Below are positions 16,901-23,711 of a stretch of DNA of 27,624 nt, in pieces; the stretch's first letter is position 1; each line of letters opens with the position of its first letter. Position numbers and translations under genes: made by a program. The notes under the pieces are model-generated. The model was given only the letters and a program-made list of their open reading frames with translations, had not been told where the DNA came from and made no database searches. Source of the DNA: Bacteroidetes bacterium 4572_114 (GTDB lineage: Bacteria > Bacteroidota > Bacteroidia > Bacteroidales > 4484-276); the NCBI GenBank assembly GCA_002254335.1, contig NIVA01000033.1, positions 1-27,624 on the forward strand, read 5' to 3'.

Positions 16901-17596
16901 ATGAATGACAGCGCAACTAATGGCAATAAACCAAAGAACCCCCTCTTGCAAATGCACAATTTCAAAAACATAAAATCAATTATCTGGGACTGGAACGGAA
17001 CACTGCTCAATGATGTTGATATCAGTATCCTTTCGATGAACCAGATGCTTGAAAAGCGTAACATCCCCTTGCTTAACGTAGAAAAATATCAATCAATTTT
17101 CACTTTCCCGGTGCAGGATTACTATGTGAAAGCAGGTGTAAACTTTGAAGAACATGAATGGGATACGGTTGCAATGGAATTTATAAACAATTACCGGAAA
17201 AATATCGTGAGGGCCCAGTTGCACACTGATGCGGTTAACACACTGGAATATTTTAATGCCAGGCATATCCGCCAGTTTATCCTTTCGGCCATGGAACAGG
17301 TTTTCCTTGACGAAACAATTAATATCACCGGCATTAATGGGATTTTTGAAAAAATCATTGGGTTAAACAACCATTATGCTGCAACCAAAGAGGTAAATGC
17401 CCAGCGGTTGATCGCTGATATCAACATGAATAAAAATGAAATTTGTATGATTGGCGATACAATCCATGATTTTGAGGTGGCCCAATCGGCAGGTGTTGAA
17501 TGTATTTTAGTCTCGCGTGGGCATCAGTCGCATACACGATTAAAAAGCACCGGGGCATTGGTGGTCAGGGATTTTAGTGAACTTTGGAAACTGTAA
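16901..17596 (+). CDS. HAD-superfamily phosphatase (phosphoglycolate phosphatase-like)
   Basis: It has 231 residues if ATG 16901 is used; ATG 16952 (MHNFKNIKSIIWDWNGT) is an equally credible start, and the first 17 residues look non-conserved. Motif I is DWNGTLLND (nucleophile Asp30), with Asn in place of the usual second Asp, as in a known DWNGT subgroup. Motif II is ILSAMEQ, motif III Lys is in ATKEVNAQR, and motif IV is MIGDTIHDFEVA. The cap after motif I is helical, as in subfamily I. The likely role is hydrolysis of a small phosphate ester in the cytosol; the substrate is unknown. It is followed by dispersed repeats. Confidence 0.82.
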   Translation: MNDSATNGNKPKNPLLQMHNFKNIKSIIWDWNGTLLNDVDISILSMNQMLEKRNIPLLNVEKYQSIFTFPVQDYYVKAGVNFEEHEWDTVAMEFINNYRKNIVRAQLHTDAVNTLEYFNARHIRQFILSAMEQVFLDETINITGINGIFEKIIGLNNHYAATKEVNAQRLIADINMNKNEICMIGDTIHDFEVAQSAGVECILVSRGHQSHTRLKSTGALVVRDFSELWKL

Positions 17597-17975
17597 GGTT
17601 TCAAGTTTCAGGTTGTCGATTATGAAGACTGGTGACTGCTGAATGAAGTTTGTTGACTGGTTTCAGGTTTCAAGTGGAAGGGATGCCCACCTTGCCGGTG
17701 AGGCAGGCAATCCCCGAGGCACGAGGGGATGGCGGCCCTGGTACTGTAAATCAGGGTTTCCATCCCTTTTCTTTGGTCAGGGATTTAAACCCTTGCAATA
17801 ACAGGTTTCAAGTTGTGCTCGGCTTCCTTAACCCGTCATCCGGCATCCGACACCCGTCCTTCACAGGTTTCAAGTTTCCCTCCTTCGCTTCGCTTCGGCG
17901 GGCAGGCAGGTTTCAGGTTGTCGATTCGGGTTGCGCTTGGCTTACCTCACCCGACACCCGTCACTTCCCAGGTTT
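17597..17975. repeat. Dispersed intergenic repeat cluster, copy 2
   Basis: Multiple GGTTTCAAGTTTCAGGTT words, an ATCCCC...GGGGAT hairpin (about 17711-17730), the 26-base block at 17772-17797 shared with 13464-13489, and a CTCCTTCGCTTCGCTTCGGC block (about 17880) shared with 27587-27606. It is more GC-rich than its surroundings. Open frames crossing it are artefacts. Confidence 0.75.
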
Positions 17976-17989
17976 GCAAAAAAAAAGTA

Positions 17990-18020
17990 TTGACCACTTG
18001 CACATTTTTTCATATATTTG
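17990..18020 (+). promoter_or_regulatory. Promoter of the malonyl-CoA decarboxylase/tct operon
   Basis: TTG (17990-17992), a 20-base spacer and TATATTTG (18013-18020), ending 42 bases before the ATG. It matches the Bacteroidota -33/-7 pattern well. Confidence 0.7.
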
Positions 18021-18062
18021 TGGAAGGATAAAAAAAACAACCAAATTAAAACTTTTTGACCA

Positions 18063-19373
18063 ATGAACATAATAGGCAGATTTGCGAAAAACCTTGTGGG
18101 TTCGGTTGCCGATGCCGGGGAAAAATTCCTGGATTTAAGAAGGTTGCGGGGCACACCGACCCAATCGCTGCTAAAATTGTGCGATGACCTGATTTCACAT
18201 AAGGGCGTAGCTTCGGGTATTGCACTGGCCAGGGAGATGGTATATAGATACCAGTCGCTAAAGAGTGATGAAAAATTGAACTTTTTACTGGAATTGAACC
18301 AACAAATGGGTCCCAACCTTTTGGAGATCAGAAAAGCCGCGGGGGAATTTTCAAAAACCCCGGATGAGAAAAACCTGGTGCAACTTTCCAGGAAAATAAA
18401 ATCAAACCGTCAGAAATTGTTCAGCAGGATGAATATGGCACCAAACGGCACCCAGGCCATTGTAGCACTGCGTAAAGATATCCTGGATTTTATCCCGTCA
18501 CATCCCGGATTAAAAGCTATTGACGATGACTTAAGGGTGTTGTTGACTTCATGGTTCAACCCGGGTTTTTTAACCCTGAAAAAAATTGACTGGGATACCG
18601 AAGCATCCATTCTTGAAAAAATTATTCTGTACGAAGCGGTCCACGATATCAAAGATTGGAACGACTTAAAGACCAGGTTGGTTGCCGACCGGGTTTGTTT
18701 TGCCTACTTTCATCCTGCCCTGGAAGACGAACCACTGATTTTTGTGGAAGTTGCCCTGACCAAAGGAATAACCGGCTCTATTCAATCGATTATTGAAAGT
18801 GGTGAAGATACCGAAGAGGGGGATACCGCCATTTTTTATTCCATCAATAATTGCCAACAAGGGCTTAGGAAAATCCCACTGGGGAATTTCCTTATTAAGA
18901 TGGTTGTTACGGAACTTGCCACAGAATTGCCCGCAATAAAAACCTACTGCACCCTGTCGCCAATACCTGGCTTTGCTGATTGGCTGAGGAGGGAACTAAA
19001 ATCCGGCAACAGCAAATTAATACAAAAAAAAGAACGGAAAATTTTGCGCACTGTCGAAGAAGTTGATTGGTATAAAGATAAAAACAGGTGTAATGAGCTG
19101 CAAAAACCATTGATGATGGCATGTGCGAAATATCTTGTTGAAGTGAAAAAAAACGGGAAACCCCTGAACTCGGTGGCTAAATTTCACTTTGGCAATGGCG
19201 CACAATTGTACCGTATCAACTGGATGGGAAATACTTCGGCCCACGGCCTGGCCGAATCATTTGGCCTGATGGTGAATTACCTTTATGATTTAAAACATAT
19301 TGAAACCAACCACGAAGCTTATGTGCAAAGAGGTGACCTTGCAGTGGCAAAATCAATACGGGCCATAATTTGA
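18063..19373 (+). CDS. Malonyl-CoA decarboxylase
   Basis: It has 436 residues and converts malonyl-CoA to acetyl-CoA and CO2. An N-terminal helical domain (about 1-150, RRLRGTPTQSLLKLCDDL...) precedes the GNAT-like catalytic domain. Conserved blocks: FHPALEDEPLIFVEVALTKG (216-235), YSINNCQQGLRKIPLGNFLIK, LSPIPGF with the catalytic Ser299, FHFGNGA with His375, and NHEAYVQRG. The length fits the bacterial (MatA-type) enzymes, and nothing appears missing. The stop TGA (19371-19373) is 14 bases before the tctC ATG, so both genes share a transcript. Partnering with a carboxylate transporter suggests use of imported malonate or a related acid. No malonyl-CoA synthetase or CoA-transferase gene is adjacent. 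Confidence 0.9.
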   Translation: MNIIGRFAKNLVGSVADAGEKFLDLRRLRGTPTQSLLKLCDDLISHKGVASGIALAREMVYRYQSLKSDEKLNFLLELNQQMGPNLLEIRKAAGEFSKTPDEKNLVQLSRKIKSNRQKLFSRMNMAPNGTQAIVALRKDILDFIPSHPGLKAIDDDLRVLLTSWFNPGFLTLKKIDWDTEASILEKIILYEAVHDIKDWNDLKTRLVADRVCFAYFHPALEDEPLIFVEVALTKGITGSIQSIIESGEDTEEGDTAIFYSINNCQQGLRKIPLGNFLIKMVVTELATELPAIKTYCTLSPIPGFADWLRRELKSGNSKLIQKKERKILRTVEEVDWYKDKNRCNELQKPLMMACAKYLVEVKKNGKPLNSVAKFHFGNGAQLYRINWMGNTSAHGLAESFGLMVNYLYDLKHIETNHEAYVQRGDLAVAKSIRAII

Positions 19374-19387
19374 TACATTTGTTGCGG

Positions 19388-20470
19388 ATGAAAGTTAAAA
19401 ATTATATTGCAGCCATAACAGTTGTTATCTATATCGGCCTTCTTGGATATTTATACCTTGGCATTGGGCAGGGAACAACCTACCCTGCTAAACCAATCAG
19501 TATTATTGTACATTCAAAGCCTGGTTCGGCCATTGATTACATGGCCCGGAAAGTGGCCGAAATAGCACGCAAATACAGTGATGTGGCTTTTGTTGTCGAA
19601 AACCGTTCGGGCACACAAGGGCTTGTGGCCATGCAGCATGTTCTGGATATGAAAGCCGATGGCTATACCCTGCTGGGCGTTACCAAATCTTTTCTTTCGA
19701 CCGTAATGGTAAATAAAAGTAAAGTGGGCCTTGGTGATTTCCTGTTTATTGCAAACATGGTTTCCGACCCCGAAGCATTGATATCAAACACTGATAGAAA
19801 TTTCAATTCGCTTGAAGATATTATCCAAGATGCAAATAACGATGAAACGCAGGTTTGGATAGGCCCCGGGACAGGTGGCCGCGATCACATGATGGCATTA
19901 AAGAGCTGGGAAACTTTGGGGATTGATGCCAAATGGATTGATTACAAAAGCGGGCCACAATCTATCCTGGCGTTGCTCAGGGACGAATCCGCTGTTTATA
20001 TTGGCAACCCCGCTGATATAAAAGGAAAAAGTAATCTTGACATCATCTCAATTGCAAGCGAAAAACGGTTAACATCGCTTCCTGACGTACCCACGTTTAA
20101 AGAACAGGGATACGATATTAACGAGTCGATGTGGAGGGGTTTTGCATTTAAAAAGGGTGTGCCCGAAGAAGCCATTGACTATGTTGTTAAAGTCCTTCGG
20201 GATGTTGTGAATGATGAGGAGTGGAAAAACTACTGTAATGAAACCTATGTGTTTTCGAGTTTTGAAAATCACGAAGAATTTACCAGGAGAATAGTTCATG
20301 AGGTTGAAGAAACAAACTATTACTTGCCCCAAAGGATTTCAGGGCAAAATCAATTACGATCAAATTATCGGTGGTGGGATTTTCAGCTTTTCGATTTTTT
20401 TCTATTATCAAACTACACTGTTTCAAATACCCGAAACGGTAAATATTACAAGCCCTGCACTTATTCCTGA
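19388..20470 (+). CDS. tctC: Tripartite tricarboxylate transporter substrate-binding protein (TctC family), abnormal C-terminus
   Basis: It starts at ATG 19388; a TTG at 19370 overlapping the previous stop is less likely. An N-terminal hydrophobic export segment (about 8-27) precedes the mature binding protein: YPAKPISIIVHSKPGSAIDYMAR, VVENRSGTQGLVAM, DGYTLLGVT, GPGTGGRDHMMA, LPDVPTFKEQGYD. The recognisable domain ends around EVEETNYYLP (about residue 315, near 20327). The last 45 or so residues (from QRISGQNQ) are read from inside tctB in another frame and have no family character. Either a small deletion removed the normal stop or a base was lost at 20325-20345. The product should bind a carboxylate in the periplasm and deliver it to TctAB. 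Confidence 0.82.
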   Translation: MKVKNYIAAITVVIYIGLLGYLYLGIGQGTTYPAKPISIIVHSKPGSAIDYMARKVAEIARKYSDVAFVVENRSGTQGLVAMQHVLDMKADGYTLLGVTKSFLSTVMVNKSKVGLGDFLFIANMVSDPEALISNTDRNFNSLEDIIQDANNDETQVWIGPGTGGRDHMMALKSWETLGIDAKWIDYKSGPQSILALLRDESAVYIGNPADIKGKSNLDIISIASEKRLTSLPDVPTFKEQGYDINESMWRGFAFKKGVPEEAIDYVVKVLRDVVNDEEWKNYCNETYVFSSFENHEEFTRRIVHEVEETNYYLPQRISGQNQLRSNYRWWDFQLFDFFLLSNYTVSNTRNGKYYKPCTYS

Positions 20471-20798
20471 CATTTGGGTGACCACTTTGTTACTGCTAAG
20501 TATTATCCTGATAATTAAATCAAAAAATAAAAGTGACGAAAGGGCAAACTCTTCACCAAAAACTGTTTTGATCATCATAGTTTTTTTGCTGGCATACCTT
20601 GTGGCCATGCAATGGATTGGATACTTTTTCACCACACCGGTTTTTATTTTGGCAACAATGTACCTGTTAAAATACCGCAAAGTTGCTTTAATGGCAATCA
20701 ATGCATTTGGTTTTGTGATGTTCAGTTATTTAATTTTTAACAGGCTCCTTTGGTGTTGCGCTGATGCTGCCCGTTACTTTTGGTTTAGACCCCATTAG
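20298..20798 (+). CDS. tctB: Tripartite tricarboxylate transporter small membrane subunit (TctB family)
   Basis: Up to 166 residues. The family-like part begins at INYDQIIGGGIFSFSIFFYY and shows four hydrophobic helices, as usual for TctB: near 25-45, 60-75, 88-110 and 120-145. The N-terminal 18 residues from ATG 20298 overlap the tctC frame and may not be native. The C-terminus after FNRLL (WCCADAARYFWFRPH) comes from reading tctA sequence out of frame, so the normal last few residues are replaced. It overlaps tctC by 173 bases and tctA by 35, far more than is usual in such operons. The membrane core looks intact. Confidence 0.75.
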   Translation: MRLKKQTITCPKGFQGKINYDQIIGGGIFSFSIFFYYQTTLFQIPETVNITSPALIPDIWVTTLLLLSIILIIKSKNKSDERANSSPKTVLIIIVFLLAYLVAMQWIGYFFTTPVFILATMYLLKYRKVALMAINAFGFVMFSYLIFNRLLWCCADAARYFWFRPH

Positions 20799-22110
20799 TG
20801 CGTTGGTGTTGTTGGTCTCTGTTTATTTAGCCTCAAATTATGGTGGCTCAATAACGGCAATTGCCATTAATACACCAGGCACGCCCGGAGCCGTGGCCAC
20901 AACATTTGATGGTTATGAACTGACCAAACAAGGCAAACCGCTTCACGCACTGATTACATCATTGACAGCTTCAACTATCGGAGGGCTGATTGGTACAATT
21001 ATCCTGATATTGTTCTCGGTGCCCCTGGCCACCCTTGCCCTCTCCTTTGAGTCGTACGAGTATTTTGCCCTCGGTGTTTTCGGGCTTACAATCATTTCTT
21101 CGTTGGCAGGAAAAAGCCCGTTGAAAGGGTTTATTTCTTCTGGGATTGGCCTGTTGTTGATCACAATAGGGTTTGATACCCAACTGCCATTTTCCAGGTT
21201 CTCGTTGGGCATCCCCGATCTTGCTGATGGTATCGAATTTATTCCGGCATTAATAGGTTTGTTTGCACTTGGCGAAATATTCTACAGCATCGAAAAAGGG
21301 GATTATGCTAAAAAAAGACAAACAGCAAAAGTTGATCTTTCACAAACCCTCTCGTTTAAGCAATTATCAAAATTAAAGGGATTAATGTTGAAATCATCGG
21401 TCATTGGTACTTTGGTTGGCTGCATACCCGGTGCCGGCGGTACAATAGCCACTTTTATAGCTTACGACAACGCGAAAAATTCCAGCAAGAACCCTGAGAA
21501 ATTCGGGAAAGGTTCCTTGGAAGGTGTGGCAGCGCCCGAAGCCGCAAACAACGGATCGGTTGGTGGCGCCCTGGTGCCATTGCTCACACTCGGCATTCCC
21601 GGTAGCGCATCCACAGCAGTGTTGATAGGTGCGCTGATGATACATAAATTAAACCCCGGCCCCGAACTTTTTGATAAAGAGCCCGGCCTGGTCTATGGTA
21701 TTTTTATCAGCCTGTTTTTCGCCAATATCTTTATGTTCTTTGTTGGGTTGATGGGCAACAAAGTTTGGATAAAAATCATCGCTGCCCCAAAATCATTGCT
21801 CTACCCCATAATCCTTGCCCTGTCGTTCATAGGTAGTTACTTTATCCAAAATTCTGTATTTGATGTTGGCATCTGCATTGCTTTTGGCATATTAGGCTGG
21901 ATATTAAAAAGAGGTGATTTCCCAACAGCGCCGGTGGTTTTGGGGTTGATATTAGGAAAAATGATTGAGGAAAACTTGCGGTTATCCTTGATAAAAGGGG
22001 AATGGATCGACTTCTTCACCAGGCCCGGAAGCCTGATAATTATTATATTGGCACTTGTTTCTTTCTTTATGCCCTACATAAAGAAAAAGTTAGTGAGAAA
22101 GGGGGCTTGA
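20764..22110 (+). CDS. tctA: Tripartite tricarboxylate transporter large membrane subunit (TctA family), N-terminally truncated
   Basis: It has 448 residues; the family usually has about 500. The frame upstream reads LTGSFGVA before the ATG and then meets TAA at 20731-20733. LTGSFGVALMLPVTFGLDP is an internal TctA motif, so about 45-50 N-terminal residues, including the first transmembrane segments, are missing and the sequence fuses directly to the end of tctB. The remaining protein is typical: SNYGGSITAIAINTPGTPGA, TTFDGYEL, GCIPGAGGTIATFIAYDNAK, PEAANNGSVGGALVPLLTLGIPGS, and some ten further hydrophobic helices. It would be the ion-coupled permease for the carboxylate captured by TctC. A deletion (or assembly gap) of roughly 150-200 bases is inferred; transport function is doubtful. 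Confidence 0.85.
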   Translation: MLPVTFGLDPISALVLLVSVYLASNYGGSITAIAINTPGTPGAVATTFDGYELTKQGKPLHALITSLTASTIGGLIGTIILILFSVPLATLALSFESYEYFALGVFGLTIISSLAGKSPLKGFISSGIGLLLITIGFDTQLPFSRFSLGIPDLADGIEFIPALIGLFALGEIFYSIEKGDYAKKRQTAKVDLSQTLSFKQLSKLKGLMLKSSVIGTLVGCIPGAGGTIATFIAYDNAKNSSKNPEKFGKGSLEGVAAPEAANNGSVGGALVPLLTLGIPGSASTAVLIGALMIHKLNPGPELFDKEPGLVYGIFISLFFANIFMFFVGLMGNKVWIKIIAAPKSLLYPIILALSFIGSYFIQNSVFDVGICIAFGILGWILKRGDFPTAPVVLGLILGKMIEENLRLSLIKGEWIDFFTRPGSLIIIILALVSFFMPYIKKKLVRKGA

Positions 22111-22188
22111 GATAAATATCAAACAAAAACAGGATTTAATTCCGGTTATCCTAATTGTCAGCTCAAATAATGGAAAACAATGAATGTA

Positions 22189-22218
22189 TTGATCATTTTA
22201 CTAAATATACTACTTTTG
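22189..22218 (+). promoter_or_regulatory. Promoter of the toxin-antitoxin operon
   Basis: TTG (22189-22191), exactly 19 bases, then TACTTTTG (22211-22218). The antitoxin ATG follows 20 bases later. An excellent Bacteroidota promoter. Confidence 0.75.
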
Positions 22219-22238
22219 TAATACAAAATAATTAAAAT

Positions 22239-22463
22239 ATGAATAGAGAAGTTTTAATAAACAGAACAATTAGTAATATCTCATTACTTCCTGATTTGAG
22301 ACTAAAAGAAATTTCTGATTACGTTGACTTTCTTTTAAAAATGTATGACGATAAAATAATCACCCAAGGAATAATGAAATTAACTTCAAAATCAAAATCG
22401 TTTGATTTTTTAAATGATGAAGAAGAAATATATGATGAATCCGACCTAATTGAAAAATTCTAA
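22239..22463 (+). CDS. Antitoxin of a MazF/PemK-type pair (DUF2281-like)
   Basis: It has 74 residues. The central LPDLRLKEISDYVDFLLKMYDD segment is the helix typical of DUF2281/VapB-like antitoxins. The C-terminus is acidic and probably unstructured (DEEEIYDESDLIEKF), the part that normally wraps the toxin. Its stop TAA shares one base with the toxin ATG, giving translational coupling. It should neutralise the adjacent toxin and may repress the promoter at 22189-22218. The gene is strikingly A+T-rich compared with the tct operon, consistent with recent acquisition. Confidence 0.7.
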   Translation: MNREVLINRTISNISLLPDLRLKEISDYVDFLLKMYDDKIITQGIMKLTSKSKSFDFLNDEEEIYDESDLIEKF

Positions 22464-22783
22464 TGAAAAAAGGAGATATCATTTTAGTACCATTTCCTTT
22501 TACAAATCTAAAAGGATTTAAAAAAAGACCTGCTGTTATTCTTTACAAAGACAATATTGATATTGTTGTAACATTTATTACGACAAAATTAAAATGGAGC
22601 GAACAGACAGACGTTTTATTAGAACCAGACGAAGACAATAGATTAAAAAAGACATCTTTGATAAGAACAAATAAATTGGCAACTTTGGAAATTGAATTAA
22701 TTATAGGAAAAATTGGCGAACTGAAGACACGCACTTTAGACGAACTTGACTATAAATTAAAAAAAGTGTTCGGGTTGAAATAA
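22463..22783 (+). CDS. Type II toxin, MazF/PemK family endoribonuclease
   Basis: It has 106 residues, complete. The N-terminal MKKGDIILVPFPFTNLKGFKKRPAVILY is the hallmark beta-barrel opening of PemK/MazF-like toxins. TFITTKLKWSEQTDVLLEPDEDNRLKKTSLIRTNKLATLE holds the Thr and Arg region that forms the RNA site. It cleaves mRNA when the antitoxin is degraded. Coupled to the upstream antitoxin by TAATG. AT-rich like its partner. The cleavage sequence cannot be predicted. Confidence 0.85.
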   Translation: MKKGDIILVPFPFTNLKGFKKRPAVILYKDNIDIVVTFITTKLKWSEQTDVLLEPDEDNRLKKTSLIRTNKLATLEIELIIGKIGELKTRTLDELDYKLKKVFGLK

Positions 22784-22823
22784 TTACGAGTTAATAAAAT
22801 TCTATCATTGTACTCTGGTTATT

Positions 22824-22964
22824 ATGGCAATAAATTTCTTTTCAGAAACAATAAACGAGTTTATCCGAAAGGTGCAGAGCACCGAAATATCAATGCACGG
22901 AAAATACTGTAATGACTTTAAAAACCTTGCATTAAATACTGAAAATCGAATCATATTAGATTGA
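22824..22964 (+). CDS. Small hypothetical ORF (46 codons)
   Basis: MAINFFSETINEFIRKVQST..., ending at TGA 22962-22964. It is preceded by AT-rich DNA but no clear promoter. I do not recognise it. It lies in a decayed stretch (22784-23129) between the toxin gene and the XRE regulator, so it may be a remnant. Confidence 0.25.
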   Translation: MAINFFSETINEFIRKVQSTEISMHGKYCNDFKNLALNTENRIILD

Positions 22965-23129
22965 TATAAAACAATATGTCGGTTTTTCAGCAAGCCCATA
23001 TTGCTGCATGCATGCGAACAGCTATCATACAGTTTAAGCTAAAAAACCAAACGCACAAGACTTTAACTTCAGTATGTAGTATAGAGGATAACTGTCTGAC
23101 AGCTTTTTTTTACCTTTGTTTAGCAAGTA

Positions 23130-23462
23130 TTATTCAATTACCACTTTTAAATTCTTTCCTAACCCGGCCTCTATTATCTTTCTAAAAGTTGACAATTCAA
23201 TATCTGTCTTTTCATTTTCAAGTCTTGAAATGTAAAATCGTGATGTTCCACTTCGCATGGCAAGTTGTTCTTGCGTTAACCCTGCTTTCTTTCTTGCGTT
23301 CCTTACTATCATTCCAATCCTAAACGAATGTTGATCCTCTATTGGTTGACTTTTCTGATATAGAAAATACGGGTCTATTTCATATGGAAATTGCTCTTCT
23401 TTTCCTTCTTCTGTCATTAATAAAACATTCAAATTATCCCAGGAAAGTGTATAATTTCTCAA
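23130..23462 (-). CDS. XRE-family helix-turn-helix regulator, probably 5'-truncated
   Basis: The longest frame with a possible start (TTG 23462) gives 110 residues. A helix-turn-helix domain fills residues about 45-105: IGMIVRNARKKAGLTQEQLA, MRSGTSRFYISRLENEKTDI. The N-terminal part (NYTLSWDNLNVLLMTEEG...PYEIDPYFLY) resembles DUF2442-like domains fused to antitoxin regulators. The same frame stays open and protein-like upstream to about 23564 (LILKEWNLTTDDIEYTLLKK) but has no ATG, so the real start is likely lost. No toxin gene is seen beside it. It is probably an orphan antitoxin or a decaying transcription regulator. Confidence 0.55.
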   Translation of the reverse strand: MRNYTLSWDNLNVLLMTEEGKEEQFPYEIDPYFLYQKSQPIEDQHSFRIGMIVRNARKKAGLTQEQLAMRSGTSRFYISRLENEKTDIELSTFRKIIEAGLGKNLKVVIE

Positions 23463-23564
23463 TTTAACTTTTTGAAATTCTTTTTTCTTTAATAACGTGT
23501 ACTCAATATCATCTGTAGTTAGGTTCCATTCTTTAAGGATTAAATGATTACAAATTATTCTTGT

Positions 23565-23711
23565 TCAATTAGCGCAAACCATTTCGCATGATTATCACAA
23601 CCTGACCATGTTAAGATACCACCGAAAATCATAAAAATCATAGCAATCATAAAAATCCGCGTCTCATTTTCCCTACTTTTACCACCAAAAAACTAATTCA
23701 TTTCAAATAAT
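23565..23711. other. Short gap with a dispersed ATCATAAAAATC-type repeat
   Basis: At 23627-23672 the sequence is built of ATCATAAAAATC and AGCAATCATAAAAATCCGCG words, resembling the AAAATCCGCGTC segment near 2540. I recall this repeat type as common between Bacteroidota genes. No promoter or gene is evident apart from the nptA start that follows. Confidence 0.4.

Noticed and set aside
17650..18066. A 138-codon plus-strand gene
   Set aside because: It consists of dispersed repeat DNA and crosses the promoter of the next gene; the translation shows no protein family character.
19388..20798. A genuine TctC-TctB fusion protein
   Set aside because: The two family-like parts are in different frames and tctB has its own start; a junction lesion is the better explanation.
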